Shown: positions 49,191 to 61,640 of the stretch, one piece after another
Position numbering within the stretch: the stretch's first letter is position 1
How the letters are laid out: each line of letters begins with the position of its first letter
DNA from: Atopsyche davidsoni
Taxonomy: Eukaryota > Arthropoda > Insecta > Trichoptera > Hydrobiosidae
Length of the DNA stretch: 64,000 nucleotides
NCBI GenBank assembly: GCA_022113835.1
Contig: JAILWY010000009.1
Span: 9,152,001 to 9,216,000 of the forward strand
Direction: 5' to 3'
The notes under the pieces: model-generated
The model's input: only the letters and a program-made list of their open reading frames with translations
Told to the model about the DNA's origin: nothing
The model's database searches: none
Made by a program: the position numbers and the translations under genes

Positions 49191-49929
49191 CTATAAATTA
49201 TTCTTAAGAAAGTTCAGCCCACTGATACAATACACAAGAAAAGCTTCAGCAATATTTTTCTTTTATTTATTTTTTATTCTGATGTTTGTTATTTGGGTTG
49301 ACTCTTTCGTTAATTATTCATAATATTAGGAGCGATGTAAGTAAGAATGGTTATTTATTGTCGGCAAGATAAGGAGAAAAAAACATAAAATGTTATCTCG
49401 TAGTTGGTCACACACCTCAACAATTTTACTAAGAAATAGTGTAGATATGAAACGCAAAACTGTACTCAGTTTTTATTCATAGAACTATAAAAATGTATAA
49501 AAACAATTTAAAATAATAAGATAGCGGGTATTGCATGGTTGGTAATATCAATTACATTTTTACTATTACATTATAACTTAAACTTATTTTTATTGCTGTT
49601 GTTTGGATAAGTTATTATTATGTATTGATTTAAAAATATGTTTTAAAATAAATATTTGAGTTTAAATTATTTACCTAGTACACAAATAATAAAGAAATAA
49701 ATTTAAAAAAAGATTTATTAACCGATAAAAAAAAAAATATTTTTTATAATTAGTAATATAAAGAAAACGATTGAAATATGGTTAATAACTAGTTATGGAG
49801 CAGCATAAAAGAAAGTAACTTTTACACAATACTGAAGTACCTTATAAATATTTAATTATAAAATTTTACACCATGCAAAACAGTATCATAATTTTAAGAA
49901 GGTAATAACAAGTTACATTCTTCACAATA
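49191..49929. other. AT-rich non-coding stretch
   Basis: AT-rich DNA; nothing was recognised. Confidence 0.4.
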
Positions 49930-50340
49930 AAAACGCGGAAGTAAACTTGTCGCAAAAAGGCAAAACGTCTGCAAAGTGCGAAGAGAGCCACAAAATTGTC
50001 GGTGTTATAATATTATAATACCCGGGCCATGAAAAGCGGTGTAAAGGACATAATCTTAGGCGCTGACACAGAATTACCGTTCATTTTTTCTCAGTCATTA
50101 TGCAAATGGGAGACGGGCTACGTGAGGAGAGGGGCCCGGCACGTGACCAGGGCGTGCGTGGAGTCGGGATTTACACTTTTGGGGCATTACTCAGAGCCAG
50201 CGGCAGTCTCCGCCGCTGACAAATGCAGAACGAATGCATGCCGGGGAGGCCATAAGTAAGGGCTGCTGCGCGCTGCAAGGGGCGGCCGTCTGGGGTGCGC
50301 TCACCCCAGACGACTGTTTGAAGTAAAGGTTGTAAAAAGT
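49930..50340. other. GC-rich block
   Basis: A GC-rich block with a short plus frame (50029-50259) that lacks a domain. Its 3' part holds a very strong hairpin (50287-50312). It is a candidate structured or regulatory element. Confidence 0.35.
50287..50312. repeat. Perfect 11-bp GC-rich hairpin with a tetraloop
   Basis: CGTCTGGGGTG (50287-50297) and CACCCCAGACG (50302-50312) are exact reverse complements with loop CGCT. This is the most stable short hairpin seen in the window. It is not followed by a T-run, so it is not a bacterial-type terminator. The function is unknown. Confidence 0.85.
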
Positions 50341-50418
50341 GTATCATATCAATTTTGAGGGGCTCTTCTGATGAATTTCTCCGTGAAATTTATCCCGTGG
50401 GTAATACCATATATAAGT

Positions 50419-50438
50419 ATATATATATATATATATAT
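50419..50438. repeat. (AT)n microsatellite
   Basis: An AT run of about 20 bp. Confidence 0.9.
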
Positions 50439-50999
50439 CCAATGTACGCTGTAGATACTCGTATTAGAAACTATGACCACAATGAGCAAGTACCTACTTT
50501 AATGCTAGCAATACTTATAACTAGAAGGTAAGAGGTCCTATTATCATACCAATTAAATGTCTCGAAGCTCATTTTTAAACCTCCAAGTTATAACAGATAG
50601 GACAGGTGGAATCCACAGCATTATATTAGTCGAATACATTTAGGATAAAATTTTGTGCCATTTTTCATAGACATTGCTCAAAAATTTGCTGAATTAAAAT
50701 CGATTTCCTTAGAAAGTGTGCAAAGCTGTCTTGCTGCTATTTTGAGTACACTCACAAGTATTTCAGTTTGTATATTGATGTTTTAAATACGATTGTTGTA
50801 TTAAGCAGTAGATTGATGTAATCATTAGAGATTATTTGATGTCTGTTATTCAGTGATTAGTATGATCAATAGAGATTTTGAAAGGTTATGATGGATTTAA
50901 AAAAAGGATTTTGTTAGACATAAAAGTCTCTTGTCAGCGATTTTATTAGAGGCAAAAAATAATATTTCATTAAGCGAATTTGATATTAAACAGCTTTTA

Positions 51000-51180
51000 T
51001 TGAAAAACTATACAAAAGCAACCCAAGCTGTATGAAACTATACATAAAAAGCTCTTTCGTATCACACATCGACCATAATTAATCACGGCCTGAACAATGT
51101 CGCGGCTCTGAGCTTCACACCCATTCCGTGTTCGGATTTTAATACTGCAAGGGAAGTCATGATAAGCTGCGGCCCTCATC
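51000..51180. other. Moderate-GC block
   Basis: A GC-richer patch. The minus frame 50997-51179 has no recognisable content. Confidence 0.25.
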
Positions 51181-51469
51181 AGTACAATCTTTGTACTAAG
51201 AAAAAATATGCTGCTTCTATTAAGTATAAAAATACTGTTAAATATTACAAATAAATGTATCTAAAGTATCCAAGAAAGTTACTTTTTTAAAAATGTATAA
51301 TAAGTTGAGCTATGTTCAAGTTTTTTATAATCTTTCGAAAGCTCCGCATTCACCACAAAGCACACCAATTATTAATTTTAAAACTCTTGATTCCAACATC
51401 AATAATATACGCCCGAAAAAAAGAATCATAAGCTGTGATTTTCTCGGAAGCTTCCCCTAATACTTTTTT

Positions 51470-52250
51470 ATGCGATATCAATTACCTTTTTCGCCCCATT
51501 GCTGTGCGCGCTCCGGCTCAGACGCGAGCCCCATTCGCGACAGTCCCGGCGCCTCGGGGAGCACCATCGCCATCGACGAGCAACGAAGAATAGGAGAAGA
51601 TAGCAAATTTAATTATACTCCAAGTTTGTCGGCATGTCGGCGAGGCCAACTCGCGGGGACGAAACTTCACAAAAACAGGTGTAAGTGACTCAGTAAATAA
51701 GTGTAAAATTTCGAGTACTCTGCTCAAAACAAATTAGAGCTAATTTTGCATAATTTACGAATGCGGTTGAGTGGATCTTAAATCCGGAAGTAAATCGTAT
51801 TTAGAAAGTTTTGATTGCTCCAACTTCTCTAGCACCCGAAGTCTCGGCTGGAAGAAGAAGAAGAAGCTGCGGGCTCATTGCTGTATGATTATTTTTTCTT
51901 ATTATTCCGTGTCGCGCTCTTCCGAGTGGCGCCGCGCTGCGAACTTCGGAGATAAGACTCGGGGCGAACTTGAAAACAAATTGCGTGGAAACTGAATCCT
52001 GTAAATACCGAAACTTAAATTGAAATAAGTCGGAGAATCAATATCGCAAATTAGAAATCTAATTTTTGATTCCGACCCAAACTTCGAGCTTTAAAATCAG
52101 CACGGAGAGTCGTTCAGTATGCAGAGATCTGCAGTTCTCCGCACCATGCTCGTAATAATATATTGATGAAGAATGTTCCGCGACAATGAGGAGCAGCTCT
52201 ACGCTAATTATTATTTCAGGTGGCGTCTTCCGCCAAGAAGCTGCAGATTC
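51470..52250. other. Extended GC-rich block
   Basis: GC-rich sub-blocks at 51490-51680, 51815-51985 and 52080-52260 with intermediate sequence between. Frames on both strands (51470-51688 plus, 51518-51727 minus, 51771-51995 plus) are mutually exclusive and unrecognised. One of the largest candidate regulatory regions of the window. Confidence 0.35.
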
Positions 52251-52549
52251 TATAGCGGTACCATTTTAAATCAGTTTCAAAGTTTTATGATCCGTGAATA
52301 GAGAAATTTACGTGAAAGAGTTCATTACGCTTTAATTTTCATTTGGGTTACATGGCTTGCAGAGAGCTGTGATAGCAAAGACTGCCTAATATTTTGATAA
52401 AATATATTTTAACTACTCTCTGCGTGTATTTTTTTTTTCATGGAATACAAAGAAAACGTTTTTAGACAATGGGTTATTATTTCTGTCAAGATTGCAATAA
52501 AATATCAAGCAGATTCATAATAAGCTCATAAAACTGATCGATTTATTAT

Positions 52550-52980
52550 TTCCCGACCCTTGTCACCGTCAGCCGCCGGGCGATATTAGATCTGCCATTG
52601 TTAATGCAGAATTCTCCCTGAAAAACGTCATAAAGCTTCTTGCGACCTTATTATTGTATCTCGGTGTACTGTTAGGGATGTTGGCCCAATTATGGGCATG
52701 TCTGGGCGGCTGGAAGTTTGTCGGCTGAAGTTTTAATGGAGTCGAGTGTCGAAAAAAGTTTTTTCCCGCGGAGGGAAGAAAAAATAATAGGAGGCGCCCC
52801 CGGCGAAGGGCGGGAAGTGGCCCCAAATAATAAATACCCTCCGAGATTCTCTTGTTCAAAGTTTTAATATTTTAGAACCCTGAGCGCCCGTTTTTGAATA
52901 CTGATTGATGATTTGACGAGGGATGCGATTTTTAATAATGATTGCGATTAAGCGGGCGGAGAATAATGGAATGGAAGATA
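52550..52980. other. GC-rich block with a Hox-cofactor-type site
   Basis: A GC-rich block. TGATTGATGATTTGAC at 52902-52917 combines TGATTGAT, the Hox/Extradenticle composite consensus, with a near TTGACG/TTGACAG Meis/Homothorax-type half-site. Further AATAATGATTGCGATTAAG motifs follow. The minus frame 52569-52859 is unrecognised. Enhancer-like by motif content only. Confidence 0.35.
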
Positions 52981-54339
52981 TTCCCAAATTTGATTGTATT
53001 TATTCGTATTTATATATATATTTTTTAATATTGTTTTATCCACGGTATAATGACTCGTAAAAATGATATAAAGGTAGCCTCCGTGATGTATTGCTACATG
53101 CCAATGAATGCCATTAATTAATTAAGATGGATGAGAGGAAAAGGATCATTATTTAAAATTAACGAGTCGTTAAATTATTGTAGATCTAACAAAAAACAAA
53201 TTCAATTTTTATAAATAATATATATATTTTATTTCAAAATAATTTGAAAAAGTTTCAACAAAATGATACCTGTGAAATTTGATAAAAAAAATAATGTGAA
53301 AAATTTCTTTCCCCTTGAATCTAATACCTTATTTCACGTATATTTTTCACACTTCAATGACTGGCTGGAAAATAAACGTGTGAAGTGAAACGAGTGGTAT
53401 CATATTATATTTTCCAGTCGTGATTTTTCTTATGAGAGAAAACATCAATTTTGTATTTGAAATTTGACTTTCGACTTTCTACAAAATTCTGAACATATTT
53501 ACATGAGGAACGTTTTTCTGATTTTATAAGCTTTAAGGTACTTATACAAAAAAAAACTTTTTAAAAGTTTGGTAAGACATTAAATGGTACGCAGCTATTT
53601 CATCCACCATTGAGCAACCAATCACACGTGAAAATAGTTTTTAAAGGAAAATTTATCAGCCTTCTTAACTCTAAGCATAATACATATTATATGACTAAAC
53701 GAATAATATTAGGTTATAAATTTATGATTGAAAATTGATTTGAGAAAAATTATTAACATTTGATTTTAAATATTTTAGATTGATTTTATTTAGTGTTCGT
53801 TAATTGTTTATATTTATCATAGTCTAGACGTGTTTCAAAATTTGAAGTGTAATTGTATCATTCAATCATTAAAATTACAAGTACTAATTTATTTTATTTT
53901 ATTAAAAATTATGTGAATTTATCTGTTTTTATTTGGGTTCATAAAATATAGAATTTACATTAAAACTATAAAGTGTAAATTATAAACAAACGTGTTTCTT
54001 TTAACGTGAAAAAACTTTAAACAAATACACAGTTAAAAACTGTAAATTTGGAAAGTGAATATTATTAATGTAAATATAAAATATCCAATAATAAATAATA
54101 CAGCGTTTAAAATTATAATCTAAAAATATGTATAAGGATCCTTTACATATTTTTTTTATTTTAGAACTATAACGTTGTGATTTTGTATGCAAACAAAATA
54201 ACTAAACAGTTTTAAGTTATGAAGGATAAATTTGTAAGAATGCAATCAATTTCAATAAAGCAAACAAATAAAATGTTACGAGCATTCCACAGTCCTAAAA
54301 TTTAACCAAAATGTAAAATTTAAAATTTCTAACAACTCT
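52981..54339. other. AT-rich non-coding stretch
   Basis: AT-rich DNA; no gene or element ends were recognised. Confidence 0.4.
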
Positions 54340-54560
54340 TTCAGGCTGCGGTCTGAATACCTTAGGGGTGGTAGTGTAAGTATTTACATACACACATTCA
54401 TGCGTGCGGGGTAGCTTGTGAACAAAGCCTCAGTGGCCGTGTGGTCGGACCATGACGTATGCTAATGTGCTGTGATTGATGAAACGGGGTGGGTTATTTC
54501 AAAATGCGTTACCAAGGGCGTTACGCAAGTTACGGGATGATTTTTTGATTGGCTGATGCG
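54340..54560. other. Moderate-GC block
   Basis: A GC-richer patch with no coding frame of note. Confidence 0.3.
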
Positions 54561-55954
54561 TTGATGGTAGCGTTAATTGGATTATAACTTAATTATAATA
54601 ATTAATTTTGAAACATTCCTCCATTATAAATTTAAAATAATTTTTTTAGTTTGTTAAATAAAAGAATAGTGACTTAAAAAAACGCTTGCTCGATTGGATA
54701 AATATTTGAAATATTTAATATGAATGTAAATCTTTTTGTGGTTGTAGTCTGTGTTATAGTATTAATTGGTTTATTGTATATTTACAAATACATTTAAAAA
54801 TTGAAATTTTGATTTACGTTGTTTTCTAAACAATCGATTTGTACATTATTTTATATTATCTAGTTCCATATATTTTATAAATATGTAATCTCCTAAAATC
54901 TTTGTCAACAATAGTTTAGCGTTTATAGATCGAAATATGTCAAATATACGAAGTATTTTCCTCTGAAGTAAACACGATATCACAGAGAGCACCGAAAATG
55001 GGACCTGTGAAATTTTCTGACATGTCGGTCCGTATTCACAGCCTGCCGGAGAATATTGAAAAAGTGACACGTACCCGATAATATGTCCCATAGATATGCT
55101 TCTCAACAGGTGGTGTGCGTGCAGCCACTCATGTAAGCTTCAATTAATCCTCATTATTTTTTTTTTATCTTTTCAATATTAATCCTCTTTATAAAGCTAC
55201 AAATATTTATTTGCGATCATTTTGGATAAATTTAAAATTTACAAAAAATATCAAAATTTTAATTGTTGTACCTATACACAAACCTTACGACAAATTAAGT
55301 ATTATAATTTTTGTAAATGAAAAAATTCTAAGCTCATGCAACTTGATAGTTTATTTTTTGAGCATTGAATTATTGAACATCATATTGTGACAAGGTATCA
55401 CATATCACAATCACACATTTTTGGTAACGATTAAATAGTTTTTTAAGCAAAAACGAGAAAAGTTCTGTTAAATGTACTTCTTGATTTCATACATAATAGA
55501 AAACAATATATATTTTTAAATATTGATTTATTCCGTTTTATACTATAGTATATAAGATATTTTTGTCAGAATAATAAAAATTAGATAATAAAGTAGTCGA
55601 GATATACGAAAAACGCTGGGTTTCGTTACCTATTGGATTGCGAGTGGTTTATATATTTTTTGAAATAGCAAAGAAACGCATGCTAATATTATTTTTAAAT
55701 GATGTATTAGCTAGTTTAATGAATTGCAAAATAAATATTATAAATTTTTCCAAAAAATAATGAGAAAAAATAAGATAACTTGGAAAGGAAAAGATGAACA
55801 ATGAAATAACCGAATCAACAAGAATACATTTTTTCCAAATGTTAAAAAACGGTAATGCAGTTTTTTAAATATTTAAATTCTCATTATAAGTACATTTGGT
55901 TAAAATGTAAAATAAAAAATAAAAAAACACCAAGCCACAATTGTTCATTAAACA
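54561..55954. other. AT-rich non-coding stretch
   Basis: AT-rich DNA. A milder patch lies at 54970-55130. The minus frame 54846-55106 is unrecognised. Confidence 0.4.
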
Positions 55955-56170
55955 TGGTAATACGTCAGAATGTTAAGAAGCGCTGTCGGGCGCTCCAGCC
56001 GGCGCGGCGCCCCTGCCGGGAGATGTCTCCTTTTATGAGATACATCAAACAAAACGGTGTGCCGAGCCAGGTTAATGACTGTTCTTACCTCTTCGGTTTA
56101 AATATGCTCGGTGCCGTCTGTCATGTCGGCCCAACGATGCTTTTTGAGATGATTAAATTATAACGGTTTT
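55955..56170. other. GC-rich block
   Basis: A GC-rich core at 55980-56035. A plus frame (55855-56163) is open across it and of mixed composition, without a known domain. Confidence 0.3.
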
Positions 56171-56579
56171 CATAAACTTTAAAATAAAAATACCAGAAAT
56201 CTTGAGTTTTTTCGCGAAAGTTGTTTATTTACTCTCATATAAGTATCGAATTTTTTTAATAAAAAAAAACACTAAGCATTAAGAAAATATAAATAAACTA
56301 ATGATTTAATAAAAAAAAAAACTCTTTTATTTGTTTAACGATTGAAAAGAAAGGGATGTATGTGTTATATATTCACTACGTATGAATACTGAACAATTTG
56401 TTATTTAAGCGTATTTTATAGTAATATATAATACGAGCGTAAGACATTATATGAATATTTATCAAAACCATGTATGATTGTACAAAAGTAAAGAGATTGC
56501 AGGTAAAAAGTACATTTCGAAATCCTATTAAAATCTCAATTTCGGTTGTATCAATTTTTAGCTTCCCAAAAAATCCAGT

Positions 56580-56830
56580 GGATATATTTGAAAATTGGCT
56601 TTGTGCGAGGTGCAGTCGGCCACTCGCATTTGGAGAGGTTTTTTGCTCCATCCTCCTTTTGTACCCTCCTACTCTCTGCACAGGGAATGTGCAAAATTAT
56701 ACAACCGAAACATCGTTTGAGCGCTCATTTGAATTCAGATATGAATGCATTCTGCGTCGGATCCTGTGCGAGATCGCGCACAGCTCGGCGGGTCTGTGGA
56801 ACAGGAATATTATACTGTGATATAAGCGAT
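56580..56830. other. GC-rich block
   Basis: A GC-richer block in which two plus frames (56470-56820 and 56546-56842) and a minus frame (56376-56681) are open together. That argues for few stops and not for a gene. No domain. Confidence 0.3.
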
Positions 56831-57479
56831 TTGCATAAATAATATATTGATTTTGATTTTATCCAAAGATACTAGAATTTCTTGATTTTGGGAGTGAAAA
56901 AAATTCAAATAGTATTCAGAGTAATAATAAACGGGTATTTGTACCAACGATTACAAAATTCTGACTTAAAAGTGGTCTACAACAATACGAACAATGATAA
57001 GAAAATAATATGACAAAGCATGTTACAATAAAATCGGAGACGCTGATAACATTCCGGGCAAACAATAAGGAGAAAGTAAAAGTTTTAATGAGTTTGATTT
57101 TAAATTTGAAAATAAATGATAAAATACCAAATTCGCAACAATGTGTCGTTTCCTCGACTAATAAAACATAGCGTGATCAAGTGAATCTAAACTAAATGAC
57201 TTCAAAACCAAACCAAATAAACGAATTTCATTAAATATCTGAAGTTGGGTCTGATATTTAAGTCCATAAATCCTTTGCAAATCGTTTAAAATAAATAAGT
57301 GCCGACTTTAATACGGCTAAATAGAATAATTTACACTGCAAGCGCTAGAAAGAATGAATAAAGCGGTGTTAGTTCCATGAGACAGCTCGGACTGTTTATA
57401 TCAGGTTCATGATAAGTATATATCGGATATTTTATTGGTTCTTTAAGTATTTGCTATAATGAAATAACATAAGAAATGT

Positions 57480-57770
57480 ACATATTGTATTGAAATTTGC
57501 TAACCGCATCACAAGTAGCCGCAGGCGCGGAATGAATTTTTCTTCCTCGAATAAACCAATCGGGAAGACAGAAAAAACCAAATGCCGTAACTGCTATTTT
57601 ACACATAATAAAAGCAAGTGGAAATCTGTGTGTGATCGTGCCGGTGCTTGTCTCTGTGGAATTTCCAATCTGTAAGCTCTACGAATGTAAATATTTTTAC
57701 ATTGGAAATTGTCCCGGGCGACGGAATAATCCCGCGGGCGGCGACGCTTTTTTACCCCCAATATTATTGG
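57480..57770. other. GC-richer block
   Basis: Contains CCCGCGGGCGGCGACG (near 57731). The short plus frame 57490-57675 is unrecognised. Confidence 0.3.
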
Positions 57771-59323
57771 ATATTTTGCGGCTTCCTTCTACAATTTTAG
57801 AATTTCAATGATTATGTATGATAAAATAATCATTAAATATTTTAAATAATAATTTTCCTTTTTATTGATGGATAAATGTAGGATTTTTTTAAGTGAATGC
57901 GAAGGTTCATTTTTAAATCATTGAAAATGATTTTCTTATTTTTTGATTACACTCGTTTAATCTACATATATGATTTGAATATTAGGTTAAATGAAAATAA
58001 AATGCGTATTTTTTATAACAAGTATGTATAGGTTGTATAAAATTGAGGAAGAAATTTTGTACAACTTAATTCATCAGTTGGGTTTTAATTGTAGTCATTA
58101 ATAAAAAAAATATGATCACGACTGAAGACAACCTCTTTATTATAATAGTTAAGTATTTAATATGCAATTAATATTCATACTTTATGATATTTTATAATAT
58201 TTATTTTTTGATTAATCAACGTTAAATAAAACTATTTATTAAATATGCATTACCTACATGAAATTGTCAAATGAGTTTTTCATAGCAGTTAGAACTACAT
58301 ATAGTGCAAACCATTTAGACTTTTGCCAAACAATTTTTTATGTTTAGGCAATAATTTCCTAGATAAAGAAAAACGCAATAATTTTTGATATTTTCTAATA
58401 TATTATCACTTGCTTGTCCTGTCAGCGCTCAGCCTATATCTAAAGTGCTAAAATGCGCAGAATTTTGCCGCATCCGGGGTGCTCGTGTTTAAGATTATTA
58501 TTCGTAATACATAAAGGACTTTATGATCTAAAGGTGTGTTGATGAAATAAAATATAAACTTTTGTTGTGATAGAAAATTTTTAATTAAAATTTTTGAACT
58601 GTCCTTTAATTTTTACATGGAATTTTTTATATTAGAAGTGGCACTGCAAAATAAAAATGATCAGACATTCTTACATACTGTGAGTGACAGGTTGTAAGCA
58701 AATGATATATAATTCAAAGCTATTATCCTCTCAATCCGTATTGGAAAAAACAGGCGAGCAAAAAATATCGGGAGGTTGATAAATCAATAAGAAACGAGAG
58801 CTCCCCGAAGAGGATAATTAAATTATCGAATTTACGTTCTTACTTTCTCTTTTCAACCACGACAATATCTTTCAGAAAGTACCATTTTGTCTGCTTCTTC
58901 TATTTTATTACGGCGCTTATTTTTTCAGTATTATTTTGGATAGCTTATACAGGCAGTGTATTTTTTTTCAATATACATTTTTTTATAGAAGAAATAAATT
59001 AGCCTAAGGGTAAAAATAATTGAAACGTTGGAGTTTAAAATTTGATTTTTTATACATTTAAATGTTCACTGCATTGGATTGTGTTTTTGTAATTGTAAAT
59101 AAATGACTAACTTTATTGCGTTGTGTATATATTTTTTTAATAAAAATCTCATACAGTTTTCCCCTCCAGTCTACTTATGGCGTCCGAATAAAAAGTGATA
59201 CGTTCAAGTAGACAATCTAACCTTTTGATTTTTTGCCAAATACCTAAGATCGAATTAGCTTTTTTATATTTAAATTGTAACAAAAACCGTTGTTAGGAGT
59301 CTTTACTATTAACAATATATGTT
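57771..59323. other. AT-rich non-coding stretch
   Basis: AT-rich DNA with small GC-richer patches near 58420-58490 and 58780-58815. No gene was recognised. Confidence 0.4.
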
Positions 59324-59777
59324 ACTAGCGGATACCCGGCGTGTGCTACTACGCTAAAAAATAAATACATTTTTTAAATTTGTTTTTCACTTGCAGCTCT
59401 ATTCGGTGGCATTTTTTGATATATATATATTTTTTTGATAACCACAAATGATAAAACTCTCTGTTGTGAATGACATAGTGATTATGTTTTATGCGCGATC
59501 ATCACAATGTTCTTTTTTAAAAAAATTTGCGAGGAACGATCTCGACTTTACAGATGTTGAAAATTTTTGTATGGAAAATGTCGAAAATTGACATAATTAA
59601 TAGACTGAATGTATTTAATGCATTGTTTTAATAGTCTCAAAGATTCTTAGTATTATTGTCCTACAAATGAAACCGGTTTGGGGCACATCGGTTGGATGGT
59701 TTCAAAGCCTATGACGGACATAGAAACATCTTTTGTGTTTTATATATATAGATAGAAGAAGATAGATAATACATAAA
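59324..59777 (+). mobile_element. Dispersed repeat resembling an RTE-type non-LTR tail
   Basis: The segment starts ACTAGCGGATACCCGGCG, a phrase recurrent at the start of abundant insect repeats. It ends GACGGACATAGAAACATC, TTTTGTGTTTTATATATATA and GATAGAAGAAGATAGATA. Abundant insect RTE/SINE-like units often end in such a TATATATAGAT tail. No coding frame was recognised and no target duplication was found. The ends are approximate and the family call is a memory-based similarity, so confidence is limited. Confidence 0.45.
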
Positions 59778-61474
59778 TTCTGCATTACATTTATTGTAAA
59801 AGTTTTGTTGGAAATAAATATATATAAAGTCTTTATATTATTATTAAGCACACCCTCGCTATATTTTACAAGACATTCCGTTGAAGATGCTATCGCAATG
59901 TCAAAGCAATATATTTTGATGGCCCTCTACAAAACTCAACAGGATAGTCGAAAAGCAAATGTAGATTTCATATTAATGATAATATGCGAGTAAGAAGCTT
60001 CAGTGGATTAAACCTCTTCAAACAAACGTGGGTTCAGTTGGCCGCGGCGCAAGTTTAAATTGAGATCTCGGGGTGCGGATGAAAACCATTTTGAACATTT
60101 AGAGGTTAGCACTCATAGTGAACTTCCATGATTGGTCATTGAAAAAAACAACATCGGTAGTATTTGAACAGTCAATTTCAATATTTAAAATTTTAGATTA
60201 ATTTTAAATCTTATTAAATAAAACATACTTATGGTTAGTTGTCAAAGTTGTGGTTTATATCTAAAGTCTAAGTTGCTTTGGCTACATATTAATATAATAC
60301 GTTTGTTCATGTTTTCGTTTAAAAAAATACATTTTTTTTAGAAAACATGTTTTGCTGTAAAATCAGAGTATGTTTCTTTTCTTAATCGGATATACCATCT
60401 CAAGAGTCCTATCCACGTAAGATCGTAAAACATGGGACAACAGAATTACATTTATCGGATTCAATCTACGCAATGTCATGACGTCATGGGATTTCCGCCA
60501 TGTACACTTCTTCCTTATTGGTATGCAAGCGTCCTTTTCGAGTACATTTGAATTAGAATCCGTAAATAAGATACAATATTGGATTGATTGGATGTATTGT
60601 AACTTCGTAAAGTAAATATGTCTGAATGAGAGGTGAATATGAAGACGAACCAAGAATTAGGTTATAACGAACAAATAAAGTAGAGGTATTTAATTTAATA
60701 TGCTTTAGTAAATTTTCAATTTTGGGCGTATTCATAATAACTTAATTAATTACTCCCTTTAATTGTGAACTTTGAAATTAAAATGTAACATGAGATAAAT
60801 AAAAGGTAAAATGAACCAACAACAATAAATGTATCAATATTCTTAAGACACTTCACTTCAAGATCACTTTTTATCAAACTTTAAGAGTAAACCATAATAT
60901 TTTTCGTTGAAACAGTCTGAAAAAATAAATTATTATAAGATGAAATAACAATTGTTCAACACATTTATTTAACACCGGTCGAGATTTCATTATACTTCTG
61001 CTATTTATTACGGAACATTTCTTTCAAATCAGGCAATGATGCACAGAGAAAAAGAAGCGTTATGCAAAAATATGTCGTATTTTTCACGTCATTTTTATAA
61101 CAAATGTTATGTGATGCTTTTCATTAAAAAAAATTTAAAACATAGTTATATTATATTATTTTCATTTGATAAACTTTTAGTATTAATATTACATTTTCCG
61201 TTAGTTACTATGGGTATTTTATATAAATAAATAAAATAACGATTTGTTTTGTTCTATTCAGTTTTTATTAAGAATGTGTCAAAAGTAAATAAAGGTTAAT
61301 AAATCTGCCAAATATGACGAATTCATCTTTTTATATTTAAATAGTAGAAAAATATATATTTGAAGTTAAAAAAAAATCAGTAACATTGAGTATATCGCTT
61401 TAAAAGGGCTCTCCGAATAAATAAATCAACCCAAAAGAAACAAAGAAAAATATGTCATAATAAATTCACAAACT
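59778..61474. other. AT-rich non-coding stretch
   Basis: AT-rich DNA. Frames at 60363-60653 (-), 60553-60735 (-) and 61036-61230 (+) are unrecognised. Confidence 0.4.
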
Positions 61475-61640
61475 CTCATTTTTAAGCCCCGGTGATAAGG
61501 GCACTCTTTGTTACAAGCGAGACGGCATTAACACGTAGGCTGTCACTCTCTAATAGCTTGTCATGCGCTGGCGCAATTTAAATATGACGACGAGAAATTA
61601 AACGTCTAATCTTTTAGGAATGATGCGGAAAAAGAGGGGC
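61475..61640. other. Moderate-GC block
   Basis: A GC-richer patch with no coding frame. Confidence 0.3.

Noticed and set aside
50287..50312. Rho-independent-type terminator
   Set aside because: The stem is strong but no T-run follows, and the sequence is eukaryotic in every other respect.
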